Positions 33,016 through 40,646 of a stretch of 64,000 bases of DNA are shown piece by piece. Source of the stretch: Pseudomonas tolaasii NCPPB 2192 (lineage in GTDB: Bacteria > Pseudomonadota > Gammaproteobacteria > Pseudomonadales > Pseudomonadaceae); assembly GCF_002813445.1 (NCBI RefSeq), contig NZ_PHHD01000001.1:4278001-4342000 (forward strand), read 5' to 3'. Numbering within the stretch: the stretch's first letter is position 1; every line of letters begins with the position of its first letter. A program made the translations under genes and the position numbers. The notes under the pieces are model-generated. The model worked only from the letters and a program-made list of their open reading frames with translations. It had not been told where the DNA came from and did no database searches.

Positions 33016-33894
33016 TCAGTGCCCCACCTGGCGTTGCAAAGCGCCCCGAAACGTAGCACTCAACGCCCGCAACGTCTCCCGCGAGCGCGCATCACTGATC
33101 CGGCTGTGCAACACCACCTCACTGACCGGCAAAACCGGCAGCCCAAACTGCTCGCCAACTTCCACAGCCCCCGCCGGCGCTACCCGGTGGGCGAGGGCGG
33201 CCACTCCCAGCCCTGCGCTGACCGCTGCACCCACCGCCATCACGCCGCCACCGACAAACACCTCGGTCCAGTCCACCTGCGCCTCATCCAGCGCCCGCGT
33301 AGCCAAATGCCGCACGCCACAAGGGGCTGCCATGGTCGCCATGCGCAAAGGCGTTCCCGGGCTGTGCTGCCAGGTCGGGGCGGCGAACCAGCCGAAGCGT
33401 TCCACGGCCAACACGTCCCCGTCCTGGCGGTCACCCTCGTTGCGCACGATCACCGCGTCCAGTTCGTTGCGGTCAAAGGCCGCGACCAGGTCCCGGGAAG
33501 AGGCGATGCGCACCTCGAGAATGACCATCGGGTCATACGCCGCCAGGCGGCTCAGCCAGTGCGGCAAGTCCGGGCCTGCCACATGGTCGCTGATGCCGAT
33601 GACCAATCGTCTCGCCGCCTCAGCGCTCATATCGCCCAAGGCACGCTCATGGGCGTTGAGCAGCGCACGGGCGGCGGCGATGAATTGTTCGCCTCGGGGC
33701 GATAGCCGCACATGGCGGGGGGTGCGTTCCAGCAGGCGATAACCCAGGCGTTCTTCCAGGCGCTTGAGCTTCAGGCTGATGGCAGCCTGTGACGTATCCA
33801 GCGCCTCGGCCGCGCGGGTGAAACTGGCAAAGTCGGCGACCAGCACGAAGGCCTGCACCGTGTCGATATCCAGGGGTTTGAGTGCATCAGTCAT
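33016..33894 (-). CDS. LysR-family transcriptional regulator
   Basis: A 292-residue LysR regulator. HTH at about residues 20-45 (FASFTRAAEALDTSQAAISLKLKRLEERLG), effector domain from residue 95 (RRLVIGISDHVAGPDLPHWL). AAGGA before the ATG supports the start. It is divergent from the DUF4865 gene at 33988, its likely target, with 93 bases between them. Confidence 0.9.
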   Translation of the reverse strand: MTDALKPLDIDTVQAFVLVADFASFTRAAEALDTSQAAISLKLKRLEERLGYRLLERTPRHVRLSPRGEQFIAAARALLNAHERALGDMSAEAARRLVIGISDHVAGPDLPHWLSRLAAYDPMVILEVRIASSRDLVAAFDRNELDAVIVRNEGDRQDGDVLAVERFGWFAAPTWQHSPGTPLRMATMAAPCGVRHLATRALDEAQVDWTEVFVGGGVMAVGAAVSAGLGVAALAHRVAPAGAVEVGEQFGLPVLPVSEVVLHSRISDARSRETLRALSATFRGALQRQVGH

Positions 33895-33987
33895 TTCAAT
33901 TCCTTATTGCACCTATATCGACTGATATCTTGTTGAAATCACCCGTCCTGCGCAAGCTGTAATCTCATCTTGCACGGGAGCTTTGCC

Positions 33988-34527
33988 ATGTTCGCCAAAC
34001 AGTATTCACACCGCCTGCCCGCCGATTACGACATGGGCGTGATTCGCCGTCGCGCTGCACAGCTTGGGCCGTTGTGGGATCACGCCGAAGGCTTGCTGTT
34101 CAAGGCGTTTATCGCCCGGGAAAGCGGGGGCAATGTGTATTCATCGGTGTACTTGTGGGCCGACCCGTTGCAGGCCGCCGACTTTCTGCTCGGTGAGCGT
34201 TTCCAAAAAGTACTCGACAGTTTTGGCCGCCCACACATCGAGAGCTGGCTGCCGCTGGATGTGCAACGGGGCCCGGCGCAGAACGCGTTGAGTTTGTACC
34301 GGGAGGAGTGGCCGCTGGAGCCGGGCGCGGACCGGGCCGCCGTGTTGGCCGAAGGGAAAATCCGCAATCGGCAACTGGCCGACAGCCGCGATACGTTTGC
34401 GGTGTTCCTGGCGCTGGATGTGCAGGCCTGGCGCCTGATCCGGATCACCTTGTCGGCCAACGCGCCGGACGCGCAGCACCCCGGCACGGGTTATCAGGTG
34501 TTGTACCTGGCCCGCCCGGGGATTTAG
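33988..34527 (+). CDS. DUF4865 family protein
   Basis: A 179-residue protein starting MFAKQYSHRLPADYDMG, with LGPLWDHAEGLLFKAF, SVYLWADPLQAADFLLGERF and IESWLPLD. These are the features I associate with the DUF4865 family, which is usually found beside a LysR gene as here. The beta-alpha pattern suggests a ferredoxin-like (dimeric alpha-beta barrel, monooxygenase-like) fold. GGGAGC eight bases before the ATG sets the start. Function unknown. Confidence 0.75.
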   Translation: MFAKQYSHRLPADYDMGVIRRRAAQLGPLWDHAEGLLFKAFIARESGGNVYSSVYLWADPLQAADFLLGERFQKVLDSFGRPHIESWLPLDVQRGPAQNALSLYREEWPLEPGADRAAVLAEGKIRNRQLADSRDTFAVFLALDVQAWRLIRITLSANAPDAQHPGTGYQVLYLARPGI

Positions 34528-34531
34528 CGTT

Positions 34532-35260
34532 TTACGAGTTGAACCGTGCCTGTGGCTGGCTCAGTTTGCGCTCGGCCACCGCGCCGAACACCAGGCCGAG
34601 GGTGGTCCACAGCACCAGTTGAATGCCCAGCGATGCCACGCGGAACTTCCACAGCAGCACGGCGGAGAATTGCTCCGGCACTTCGTTGATCACCGGGAAC
34701 AGGCTTCCGGCCACCGACACGATCACGATGTACAGCGCCACGCCAAGGATGGCGCCGGCCCAGACGCCGCGACGGGCGATCAGCTTGCGTGCGGCGTTGA
34801 CTGCAATCACGGCGGCGGCCACCGACACCAGCAGCATCAGGAAGAACAGCCTGGTGCGCTGCGCGATGGTTTGCGGGTCGCCCACCGACGGCGGGTTGGC
34901 CGGGTATTTCAGGCCGGGGACCAGGATGATCGTCACAAAAGCGGCCAATGCCAGCAGCGCCGCCAGGCCGCGCGGGCCTACTTTGCCGATGCGGCCCAAC
35001 GAGTAGGCGAACACCAGGGCGAAAATGCCGCCCAGGGACACGCTGTACACCACCACGCCGGTGAACAGGCCAAAGGTGCTTTGCACCTCGCGGCTCACCA
35101 GTTCTTCTTCCGGCGCATCGCCGTGCATCTGCGCCATCTGGTCTTCGAAGGCGATGGCCTTGTCGATCTGCGGCTCGCCAAAGGTCTTGGCGAAGCCAAA
35201 CGCCAAGATGCCGGCGAGCAGGCCCACCAGCATTCCGCGTACGAGTAAATGCCCTGTCAT
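34532..35260 (-). CDS. cbtA: CbtA-type cobalt transporter subunit
   Basis: A 242-residue membrane protein with about five helices (GMLVGLLAGILAFGFAKTFG, YSVSLGGIFALVFAYSLG, LAALLALAAFVTIILVPGL and others). FGEPQIDKAIAFE after the first helix is typical of CbtA. It follows cbtB after 18 bases and lies downstream of a cobalamin riboswitch, so it imports cobalt for B12 synthesis when cobalamin is low. It converges closely with the DUF4865 gene. Confidence 0.9.
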   Translation of the reverse strand: MTGHLLVRGMLVGLLAGILAFGFAKTFGEPQIDKAIAFEDQMAQMHGDAPEEELVSREVQSTFGLFTGVVVYSVSLGGIFALVFAYSLGRIGKVGPRGLAALLALAAFVTIILVPGLKYPANPPSVGDPQTIAQRTRLFFLMLLVSVAAAVIAVNAARKLIARRGVWAGAILGVALYIVIVSVAGSLFPVINEVPEQFSAVLLWKFRVASLGIQLVLWTTLGLVFGAVAERKLSQPQARFNS

Positions 35261-35278
35261 GTCATGTCTCTCTTGAGG

Positions 35279-35491
35279 TCAGTGGCAGGGAAAACCCAGC
35301 AGGTGGCGGCCATCGTGCACGAACTCATGCACATACATGCCCTTGAACACGGCGGTGGCGCCTTGTTCGGCACCGACGAAGTAGATGGCCAGCAGCAACA
35401 GCAGGCCGCCGAAGATCGCCCAGGGCAGGATTTCGCCCAAGGGGATGGTCGGCACATAAACATCAGGGTTGGTTGCGGCGGTATTAGCCAT
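35279..35491 (-). CDS. cbtB: CbtB-type cobalt transporter subunit
   Basis: A 70-residue protein with one membrane helix (ILPWAIFGGLLLLLAIYFVG) and a His-rich C-terminus, MYVHEFVHDGRHLLGFPCH, that is the metal-binding mark of CbtB. The ATG at 35491 has GGAGG at the proper distance; a longer reading to 35602 would run through the riboswitch. First gene of cbtBA. Confidence 0.92.
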   Translation of the reverse strand: MANTAATNPDVYVPTIPLGEILPWAIFGGLLLLLAIYFVGAEQGATAVFKGMYVHEFVHDGRHLLGFPCH

Positions 35492-35538
35492 GAAAACCTC
35501 CAGGGATGACGCGTCCCGAAATGGATAGCGAGAGGGCA

Positions 35539-35616
35539 GAAACAGGGTCTGGCTTACGGCTGTGAGGCCGAATACAGTGGCGCGACCGCGCCGGGTTTGC
35601 ACCGGCTTCCTGTTTC
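35539..35616 (-). ncRNA. Cobalamin riboswitch controlling cbtBA
   Basis: On the minus strand an 8-bp P1 stem GAAACAGG/CCTGTTTC encloses GCCGGTGCAAACCCGGC, then GCGCCACTGTATTCGG, and the B12 box AGCCAGACCC (35554-35545). This is the conserved core of a cobalamin riboswitch in a compact form of about 78 bases. Downstream, GGGACGCGTCATCCC (35517-35503) can fold just before the CTGGAGG ribosome binding site of cbtB (35502-35496), suggesting translational control. Confidence 0.88.
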
Positions 35617-35688
35617 ATGTTCGTTGTAACATATTGAAACAACTTGGCGAGTCTACGCTGACTGCGCGCCGAAACAGAGTGAATTGTG

Positions 35689-36243
35689 ATGCAAACGACC
35701 CGGTTGACACTCATTTGCCACGCTGTGACCCCTCAGCAGAAAAAGGGGAGTTTTCCTGATAACGAGTCCGTTGCTATGGATTGGCGAAACGCAGGGCTAT
35801 CCCTTGCGAACCGTTACAAGAAAAACGCGCGCCTGTTGTGCGGGCCAGAAGCTCGCACTCGACAGACGGCGGGGATGTTCGGCACAAGTCCCATCGTCGA
35901 AAAAGACCTGCGTGATGGCGACTTTGGACGATGGAAAGGCAAGGACATCGACGAGATTGATCGCGCAGAATTGCTGGAATGGCTCACTGACAATGCCAGT
36001 GCGCCCCATGGCGGAGAATCTGTCGACCAAGTCTGTGCGCGGGTCGGCCGCTGGATGAAATGCCTCGAAACCCAACCCGGTCACGTGGTGGCCGTCACCC
36101 ACCCCTTCGTGATCCGCGCCGCCATGCTGTACGTCATGAAATTTCCTGTCTCGATGTTCTACTTGATTGACGTCGAGCCGCTGTCAGCCACCGAACTGCG
36201 CTTCAACGACGTGTGGCGCCTGCGCCTGGAAACTCGCGCCTGA
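35689..36243 (+). CDS. Histidine phosphatase family protein with CHA in place of RHG
   Basis: A 184-residue histidine phosphatase. The nucleophile region reads LICHAVT, so His11 is kept but the usual Arg and Gly of RHG are Cys and Ala. Other family parts are present: CGPEARTRQT, the acidic LRDGDFGRWKG, and the second His138 in VTHPFVIRAA. The lost Arg should weaken phosphate binding, so activity on usual phosphoesters is doubtful. It lies between the B12-controlled cbtBA and cobF, which suggests a role in cobalamin metabolism like that of CobC (alpha-ribazole phosphatase). The ribosome binding site is weak. Confidence 0.82.
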   Translation: MQTTRLTLICHAVTPQQKKGSFPDNESVAMDWRNAGLSLANRYKKNARLLCGPEARTRQTAGMFGTSPIVEKDLRDGDFGRWKGKDIDEIDRAELLEWLTDNASAPHGGESVDQVCARVGRWMKCLETQPGHVVAVTHPFVIRAAMLYVMKFPVSMFYLIDVEPLSATELRFNDVWRLRLETRA

Positions 36244-36288
36244 GCGCGCGAACATGGCAAAATCCACGCCCCGCAATGAGAGCAACCC

Positions 36289-37044
36289 ATGAAACGCATC
36301 CTGATCATCGGCATCGGCGCCGGTAACCCTGACTACATCACGATGCAGGCCGTGAAGGCGCTGAACCGCACCGACGTGTTTTTCCTGATGGACAAGGGCC
36401 AGAGCAAGGACAAGCTGATCGACCTGCGCCGCGAGATCTGCGAGACCTACATCAGCGAGCCCGGCTACCGCTTCGTCGAGGCCGACTGCCCCGAGCGTGT
36501 GCGGGGAGACATTGATTACACCACCGCCGTGCAGGACCTGAACCGCGACAAGCAGCAGACCTTCGAGCGCATGATCAACGAGGAAATGGCCGACGGCGAA
36601 GTAGGCGCTTTCCTGGCTTGGGGCGACCCGGCGTTGTACGACAGCACCATTCGTATCCTGCAGGCGATTCTTGCCAGTGGCCGCGCCGAGTTCGAGTTTG
36701 AAGTGATCCCCGGCATCACCAGCGTGCAGGCCCTGGCCGCGCAGCACAAAGTGCCGCTGAACCGCATCGGCCGTTCCATCGAGATCACCACCGGGCGCCG
36801 TCTGGCGGCCGGGCAGGCGAGTGAGGCCGACACCCTGGTGGTCATGCTCGACGCCGAAGATTCCTACCGAACCGTGACCGATCAGGACATGGACATCTAC
36901 TGGGGCGCCTACCTGGGCACGTCGGATGAAATTCTCATCAGCGGCAAGGTGAACGAAGTGGCTGACGAAATCCAGCGAGTGCGCAAGGCGGCACGCCTGG
37001 AAAATGGCTGGATCATGGACACTTACCTGCTGCGCAAACCCTGA
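36289..37044 (+). CDS. cobF: Precorrin-6A synthase (deacetylating)
   Basis: A 251-residue SAM-dependent methyltransferase of the tetrapyrrole family. MKRILIIGIGAGNPDYITMQ is the N-terminal CobF signature, LAWGDPALYDSTIRIL holds the GDP-type motif, and EVIPGITSVQALAA is the SAM-binding loop. It methylates C-1 of precorrin-5 and releases the acetyl group, a step found only in the aerobic cobalamin route. The start codon follows GAGAGCAACCC. It is on the same strand as, and 45 bases after, the histidine phosphatase gene. Confidence 0.95.
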   Translation: MKRILIIGIGAGNPDYITMQAVKALNRTDVFFLMDKGQSKDKLIDLRREICETYISEPGYRFVEADCPERVRGDIDYTTAVQDLNRDKQQTFERMINEEMADGEVGAFLAWGDPALYDSTIRILQAILASGRAEFEFEVIPGITSVQALAAQHKVPLNRIGRSIEITTGRRLAAGQASEADTLVVMLDAEDSYRTVTDQDMDIYWGAYLGTSDEILISGKVNEVADEIQRVRKAARLENGWIMDTYLLRKP

Positions 37045-37055
37045 GGTTATTTTCC

Positions 37056-37775
37056 ATGCTCAAACTGTTTGCCCTGGCGCTAGCCCTCGTAGCTGGCGCT
37101 GCCCATGCTGATTCCGCATTGCACTCCGACTTGCCGCTGACTTATCTGGAACAAACCCAGGGCGATGCGCGCAACCAACCCCTGGTGATTTTTTTGCACG
37201 GGTTTGGCAGTAACGAGGACGACCTGTTTGGCATCAAGGATGAGCTGCCGTCGACCTGGACCTACCTGTCGGCGCGCGCGCCAATGCCGGTGGATTCGAA
37301 TGGCTACCGCTGGTTCGCCAGAAAAGCCGGGGATGGCGATTACGACGGCGAAACGGCTGACCTGCAACGCAGTGCCAAGCTGATCGAAGCCTTCGTCACC
37401 CAGGCCACCGCCAAGTACCACACCCGACCTGATCGGGTGTTTCTGGTGGGGTTCAGCCAGGGCGCGATCATGTCGTACGAAGTCGGGCTGCGTCAGCCTG
37501 CGCTGGTGCGTGGCATTGCCGCGTTGAGTGGCAGCGTGCTGCCGGTACTCAAGGCCGAGCTCAAGCCGAAGGCGGGCTTGGACAAACTGGCGATTTTTAT
37601 TGGCCACGGCACGCTGGACCAGGCGCTGCCGTATGCGTCGGCGACCCGGGCGAATGAAGTTCTGACGGGGTTGGGGTTAAAGCCGGAGTTTCATGGGTAT
37701 ATGGGCATGCCGCATACCGTGAGTGAGGCGGAAATACAGGACCTCAAGGCCTGGCTGGAAAAGAGCCTTAAGTAA
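37056..37775 (+). CDS. Secreted carboxylesterase/phospholipase-like alpha/beta hydrolase
   Basis: A 239-residue alpha/beta hydrolase of the phospholipase/carboxylesterase (EstB) group with a signal peptide (LFALALALVAGAAHA). Oxyanion region FLHGFGSNEDDL, nucleophile Ser134 in GFSQG, acid Asp188 in GHGTLDQALP, and His220 in GMPHTV make a complete triad. Most family members are cytoplasmic; the signal peptide places this one in the periplasm or outside. It starts 11 bases after cobF, so co-transcription is likely without an obvious functional link. Confidence 0.88.
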   Translation: MLKLFALALALVAGAAHADSALHSDLPLTYLEQTQGDARNQPLVIFLHGFGSNEDDLFGIKDELPSTWTYLSARAPMPVDSNGYRWFARKAGDGDYDGETADLQRSAKLIEAFVTQATAKYHTRPDRVFLVGFSQGAIMSYEVGLRQPALVRGIAALSGSVLPVLKAELKPKAGLDKLAIFIGHGTLDQALPYASATRANEVLTGLGLKPEFHGYMGMPHTVSEAEIQDLKAWLEKSLK

Positions 37776-37790
37776 ACACGGTCAAAAAAA

Positions 37791-37879
37791 TGTGGGAGCT
37801 GGCTTGCCTGCGATAGCGGTGTATCAGCCACCGCAGGGTTGACTGGTAAATCGCTATCGCAGGCAAGCCAGCTCCCACA
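37791..37879. repeat. REPIN (REP doublet)
   Basis: Arms TGTGGGAGCTGGCTTGCC and GGCAAGCCAGCTCCCACA enclose a different spacer from the two REPINs near 9 kb. It sits between convergent genes. Confidence 0.92.
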
Positions 37880-37907
37880 GTAAATGTGTATCGCCAGCTG
37901 AATTGGG

Positions 37908-38462
37908 TTATTTGCCGCCGGTGATTTGCTTCACCAACTCCGCATGGCCCTTCACGTCGTCCGCGCGGGAAATCGCCTGGATCACCAGCAGGTGGGTGCC
38001 CGAGCCGCCCAAAAAGGTCGAGTTCAGGGTCTTGCCGCCGCCCTGTGTGGCGGTGCTGTCCACCTGGCGCAAGCCGAGGCCTTTGAAAGTGAGTTTTTTC
38101 TCGCCTTGTTTTTTGAAGTCCGGCAGCGCGGCGCTCTGGTCCTTGACGAAATCGGCCACGGCGCCGTCGAGGAATTGCGGGTCGTTGTCTTTGATGGTCG
38201 CCCCGTCGTTGCGCTCGGTTTCAGCGACGATCACCACGCTTTTGGTGGTCGAGTTGGCGTACAAAGTACCCTGGGTGTTGGCGGTGCCATCTTCGGATTT
38301 GCCGGTGGGCAGCGTGTCGGCGGTGTAGGCCTTGGGCAGGTTGAAGGTGAACTTGCCGCCCAATGTGGAGATGGTTTGCGTCGCCGGTTTGCTCGCGGCG
38401 AATACGCTGCCGGCGGTGAGCGCGAGGGCCAGCAGGGCGGCGGTCTTGGTGAAAGTAGCCAT
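37908..38462 (-). CDS. Periplasmic DcrB/DUF1795-like protein
   Basis: A 184-residue protein with a clear signal peptide (TAALLALALTAGSVFAAS). The mature part opens with LGGKFTFNLPKAY, and the alternating beta and alpha pattern resembles DcrB/PsbP-like (DUF1795) proteins. The resemblance is weak. The start is the ATG at 38462, which has GGAGCG six bases upstream. Function unknown. It is on the same strand as, and about 70 bases after, the CPA2 antiporter gene. Confidence 0.6.
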   Translation of the reverse strand: MATFTKTAALLALALTAGSVFAASKPATQTISTLGGKFTFNLPKAYTADTLPTGKSEDGTANTQGTLYANSTTKSVVIVAETERNDGATIKDNDPQFLDGAVADFVKDQSAALPDFKKQGEKKLTFKGLGLRQVDSTATQGGGKTLNSTFLGGSGTHLLVIQAISRADDVKGHAELVKQITGGK

Positions 38463-38534
38463 GAAGCGCTCCATTGATGAACGAAATTGCGCCGTATTCT
38501 GTCAGAAAATTCGCAATTTCGTTCGCTTGCCGGC

Positions 38535-40343
38535 TTACACCTTGTCGGACTCTTCCTCAAGCCGGTCCATCTCAAACAGACGTGCCAATTCTGCCCGTGC
38601 TTCCTGGGCGGTTTGCATCACTTTGGCCGCGTCGTCGTACACCGCGTGCTGGGCGGCGAGGACCTGCAGGTCGTGGTTCTTGAAGCGGGTGATGCGCGCG
38701 TCCGCCTGCGCCTGGGTCAGACCCAGGCCGACCAGGGTGCGGCGGCTCATTTCCAGGCTGGAATAGAAGGTCTCGCGCACCGGTGAGGCGTCCAGGTCCA
38801 CCAGGCGGTGAACATGCTGGCGGTTGCGCGCGCGGGCAATGATCTTCATGTGCGGATAGAGGTTGCGCACCAGTTCGGCGGTTTTGATGTTGATCTCCGG
38901 GTCGTCCATGGCAATCACGAAGAACTCGGCCTGATCGACCTTGGCCGCGTGCAGGATTTCCGGGCGCTGAGGGTCGCCGTAGAACACCGGCATGCCGCCG
39001 AAGCTGCGGGTCAGCTCAATGGTTTCCACCGAGGTGTCGAGGGCGATGAACGAGATGTTTTGCGCGCGCAATATCCGCGCGACGATCTGACCCATACGGC
39101 CCATGCCCGCGATCACCACGCGTGGCGCGTCGCTGTCGATGGTGCGGTATTCCTCCGGCACTTCCACGGGCCTGGCCTTGGGCTTGAACAGCTTCGGGCA
39201 TACCAGCAGCAACAGGGGCGTCACGGCCATGGACAGGGTGATGGTCAGTACCAGAATGTCGTAGAGGTGCGGTTCGAACAGGCCCTGGTCGCGGCCGATC
39301 TTGAACACCACGAAGGCAAATTCACCGCCTGCCGCCAACACCACGCCCAGGCGCAGGGCGCTTTCACGATTGAGGTCACCCACCAGACGGCCCACGGCGT
39401 ACAGCAGGGGCAATTTCAGACCGATCAGCAGCAGGGTCAGCCCGATCACGATCAACGGCGAACTGAGCAACAGGCTGAGGTTGGCACCCATGCCCACGCT
39501 GATAAAGAACAGCCCGAGCAGCAAACCTTTGAACGGCTCGATCTGGGATTCCAGTTCGTGACGGTATTCCGAATCCGCCAGCAGCAACCCGGCAAGGAAG
39601 GCGCCGAGGGCCATGGAAACGCCCACCAGTTCCATCAACCATGCGGTGCCGATCACCACCAGCAAGGCGGTGGCGGTGGACACTTCGCGCAGGCCGGTCT
39701 TGGCGACGATGCGAAACACCGGCCGCAACAAATAGCGCCCGCCGACGATCACCACCGCGATGCTGCCCAGAATCTGCAACACGTGCTGCAATCCCTGGGC
39801 TTCGGTGGCCGGGTGATCACTACCGGACAGCAGCGGCACCATGGCGATCAGCGGGATGGCGGCGATGTCCTGAAACAGCAGAATCGCAAAGGCCAGGCGC
39901 CCGTGGGGCTGGTTCAATTCCTTGCGCTCGGCCAGGCTTTGCAGGCCAAAGGCGGTGGAAGAGAGCGCCAGGCCCAGGCCCAGCACAATCGCGCTGTTCC
40001 ACGGTTGGCCAAACAGCCACAACGCGACCACGCCCATGACCAGACCAGTCAGCAACACCTGGGCGAGACCAACGCCAAACACCGCCTTGCGCATCACCCA
40101 TAACCGTTTGGGCGACAGTTCCAGACCGATGATGAATAACAGCAACACCACGCCCAATTCCGAAAACTGCGCAACACTTTGCGGGTTGCCGACCAGGCCC
40201 AGTACCGACGGGCCGATGATCACGCCGGCGAACAGATAACCGAGCACCGCGCCTAGTTGCAGGCGCTTGGCCAGAGGCACCGTCAGCACGGCGGCGAGCA
40301 GGAATACCACAGCTGCTTGTAACAGGTTGCCTTCATGGGGCAT
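38535..40343 (-). CDS. CPA2 cation:proton antiporter with RCK/TrkA-N domain (KefB/KefC-like)
   Basis: A 602-residue membrane protein. The first 385 residues hold about twelve helices with the CPA2 motifs LGVVLLLFIIGLELSP and LALSSTAFGLQSLAE. It is followed by a Rossmann RCK domain starting RVVIAGMGRMGQIVARIL (about residue 405). The C-terminal tail is helical. This matches glutathione-gated K+ efflux systems, although the ancillary KefF/KefG gene is absent. The ATG at 40343 is preferred because GGAG lies upstream at proper spacing; a GTG reading to 40370 overlaps that signal. Confidence 0.9.
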   Translation of the reverse strand: MPHEGNLLQAAVVFLLAAVLTVPLAKRLQLGAVLGYLFAGVIIGPSVLGLVGNPQSVAQFSELGVVLLLFIIGLELSPKRLWVMRKAVFGVGLAQVLLTGLVMGVVALWLFGQPWNSAIVLGLGLALSSTAFGLQSLAERKELNQPHGRLAFAILLFQDIAAIPLIAMVPLLSGSDHPATEAQGLQHVLQILGSIAVVIVGGRYLLRPVFRIVAKTGLREVSTATALLVVIGTAWLMELVGVSMALGAFLAGLLLADSEYRHELESQIEPFKGLLLGLFFISVGMGANLSLLLSSPLIVIGLTLLLIGLKLPLLYAVGRLVGDLNRESALRLGVVLAAGGEFAFVVFKIGRDQGLFEPHLYDILVLTITLSMAVTPLLLLVCPKLFKPKARPVEVPEEYRTIDSDAPRVVIAGMGRMGQIVARILRAQNISFIALDTSVETIELTRSFGGMPVFYGDPQRPEILHAAKVDQAEFFVIAMDDPEINIKTAELVRNLYPHMKIIARARNRQHVHRLVDLDASPVRETFYSSLEMSRRTLVGLGLTQAQADARITRFKNHDLQVLAAQHAVYDDAAKVMQTAQEARAELARLFEMDRLEEESDKV

Positions 40344-40646
40344 CACGAACTCCAGGATCTTTAAAGCCACTCAACAAGGCGCCATTAGAGCGCTTTTTAC
40401 ATTTCGAAAATTGTATTTCTGCGTCGAGCGCCAATGGATGTTGGCTGTCAGCCCATTCTTACGGGCTGCTTACGAAAGTATTAATACCATTTAATTCAAT
40501 GACTTTTCTGTAGGTCTACTACCGTTTCGACAAACTAGATCAGTTGTCACCACGGTCAGGCATCTCGAATTCGATGCGTGTGGATCTTTGCAAGAAGGCT
40601 TCTGCGCATTCATGGATGAAAGGCTTGAACCACGAAGGAGTTGAAC

